NCBI GenBank assembly: GCA_029210745.1
Contig: JARGFI010000028.1
Location: 1-33,783, forward strand
DNA: 33,783 nucleotides
Direction: 5' to 3'
Source: Desulfuromonadales bacterium
Lineage (GTDB): Bacteria > Desulfobacterota > Desulfuromonadia > Desulfuromonadales > JAHYIW01
In this document: positions 33,506 to 33,783 of the stretch, piece after piece
Numbering within the stretch: position 1 is the stretch's first letter
How the letters are laid out: each line of letters begins with the position of its first letter
Notes under the pieces: generated by a model
The model's database searches: none
Told to the model about the DNA's origin: nothing
What the model saw: only the letters and a program-made list of their open reading frames with translations
Program-made: the position numbers and the translations under genes

Positions 33506-33783
33506 GCAGGATCGAGGAGGATTTTCAGCCCTTTGGCGGGGTTGAAGGGAGCAGCAAGCCGCCAAATGTCGAAATATCAAAAACGTTTTGTCCGTGTTAA
33601 AAAAATTATCAGGACGCTGATTTACATGATCTGCGATGATCAGACCAAAGCAAAATCAACATTGCGTGACACGCAAAAAAAACAAGGGGTCAGACCTACA
33701 AAAAACCGGTTCATCCGCAGAATCTGTGGGTTACCTCCGGTTCAGGTAAACCACCAAGTGTATGATATAACGCCAGTTTTATG
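33506..33783 (+). other. Region after hgcB: weak partial open frame and palindromes
   Basis: No recognised gene is present. An open frame begins at ATG 33566 and stays open to the window edge (over 70 codons, Lys/Arg-rich, MSKYQKRFVRVKKIIRTL at its start). It has no good ribosome site and no family resemblance I can name, so it may be chance. TTGCGTG-A-CACGCAA (33662-33676) is a perfect palindrome. GGTTACCT and AGGTAAACC (33727-33752 area) form a near-perfect inverted repeat. The string GGGGTCAGACC (33686-33696) resembles sequences near some REP-type elements, but this is weak. Confidence 0.3.

Noticed and set aside
33566-33783. A true gene starting at ATG 33566
   Set aside because: It stays open to the edge but has no good ribosome site, no recognised motif and a composition unlike the neighbouring genes. 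It is kept only as a weak note.

Overview
The window looks like a chromosomal segment from an anaerobic, respiratory bacterium of the Desulfuromonadales/Geobacterales type. This is judged from gene content only: a quinol-cytochrome bc module with a pentaheme cytochrome c, type IV pilus minor pilins with PilY1, acetate kinase and phosphotransacetylase, a MetV/MetF methylene-THF reductase pair, a 2[4Fe-4S] ferredoxin and an NtrC-type two-component system. Genes are densely packed in operons with good Shine-Dalgarno sites. No insertion sequence, prophage, rRNA or CRISPR array was seen.

Layout. 1-416: AT-rich inverted repeats and tRNA-Arg(CCG) with its own promoter and terminator. 417-1280: exported metallo-beta-lactamase-fold protein. 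1277-3635 (minus): Rieske, cytochrome b and pentaheme cytochrome c, translationally coupled. 3799-5169: DUF1573 lipoprotein-sized exported protein divergent from hpt. 5209-6877: zinc-ribbon/acidic/DUF3426 protein facing a small ferredoxin across a perfect 26-bp terminator. 7176-9539: ackA and pta tail to tail. 9717-10616: TonB-like protein. 10685-17689 (minus): a long C1 operon, folD-metV-metF-gcvT-gcvH-gcvPA-gcvPB, with REP-like repeats between gcvT and gcvH. 17870-18121: FmdB-type zinc ribbon. 18335-21175: sensor kinase and sigma54 activator. 21348-29789: fimT/gspH-, pilV-, pilW- and pilX-like genes, pilY1 and a lipoprotein. 29972-30585: yggT-yggU. 30781-31857: class I DAHP synthase. 32014/32074-33505: hgcA-hgcB. 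33506 to the end: no firm gene.

The most notable content is at the right end. hgcA and hgcB encode the corrinoid membrane protein and ferredoxin that together methylate inorganic mercury. hgcA shows the NVWCAAGK cap-helix motif and five C-terminal membrane segments, and hgcB shows two four-cysteine clusters, a lone Cys73 and a terminal Cys pair. In addition, the hgcA frame appears to extend 20 codons upstream to an ATG, interrupted by a single Cys-UGA pair. That UGA is followed at the expected distance by a hairpin that fits a bacterial SECIS element, so this HgcA may carry an N-terminal selenocysteine. This is a hypothesis from sequence alone.

How the genes connect: the C1 operon moves carbon from glycine and methylene-THF to methyl-THF, which is a plausible methyl source for HgcA. 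AckA/Pta interconvert acetate and acetyl-CoA. The bc module and cytochrome pass electrons from quinol to the periplasm. The pilus cluster and its adjacent kinase/regulator probably form a surface-assembly unit.
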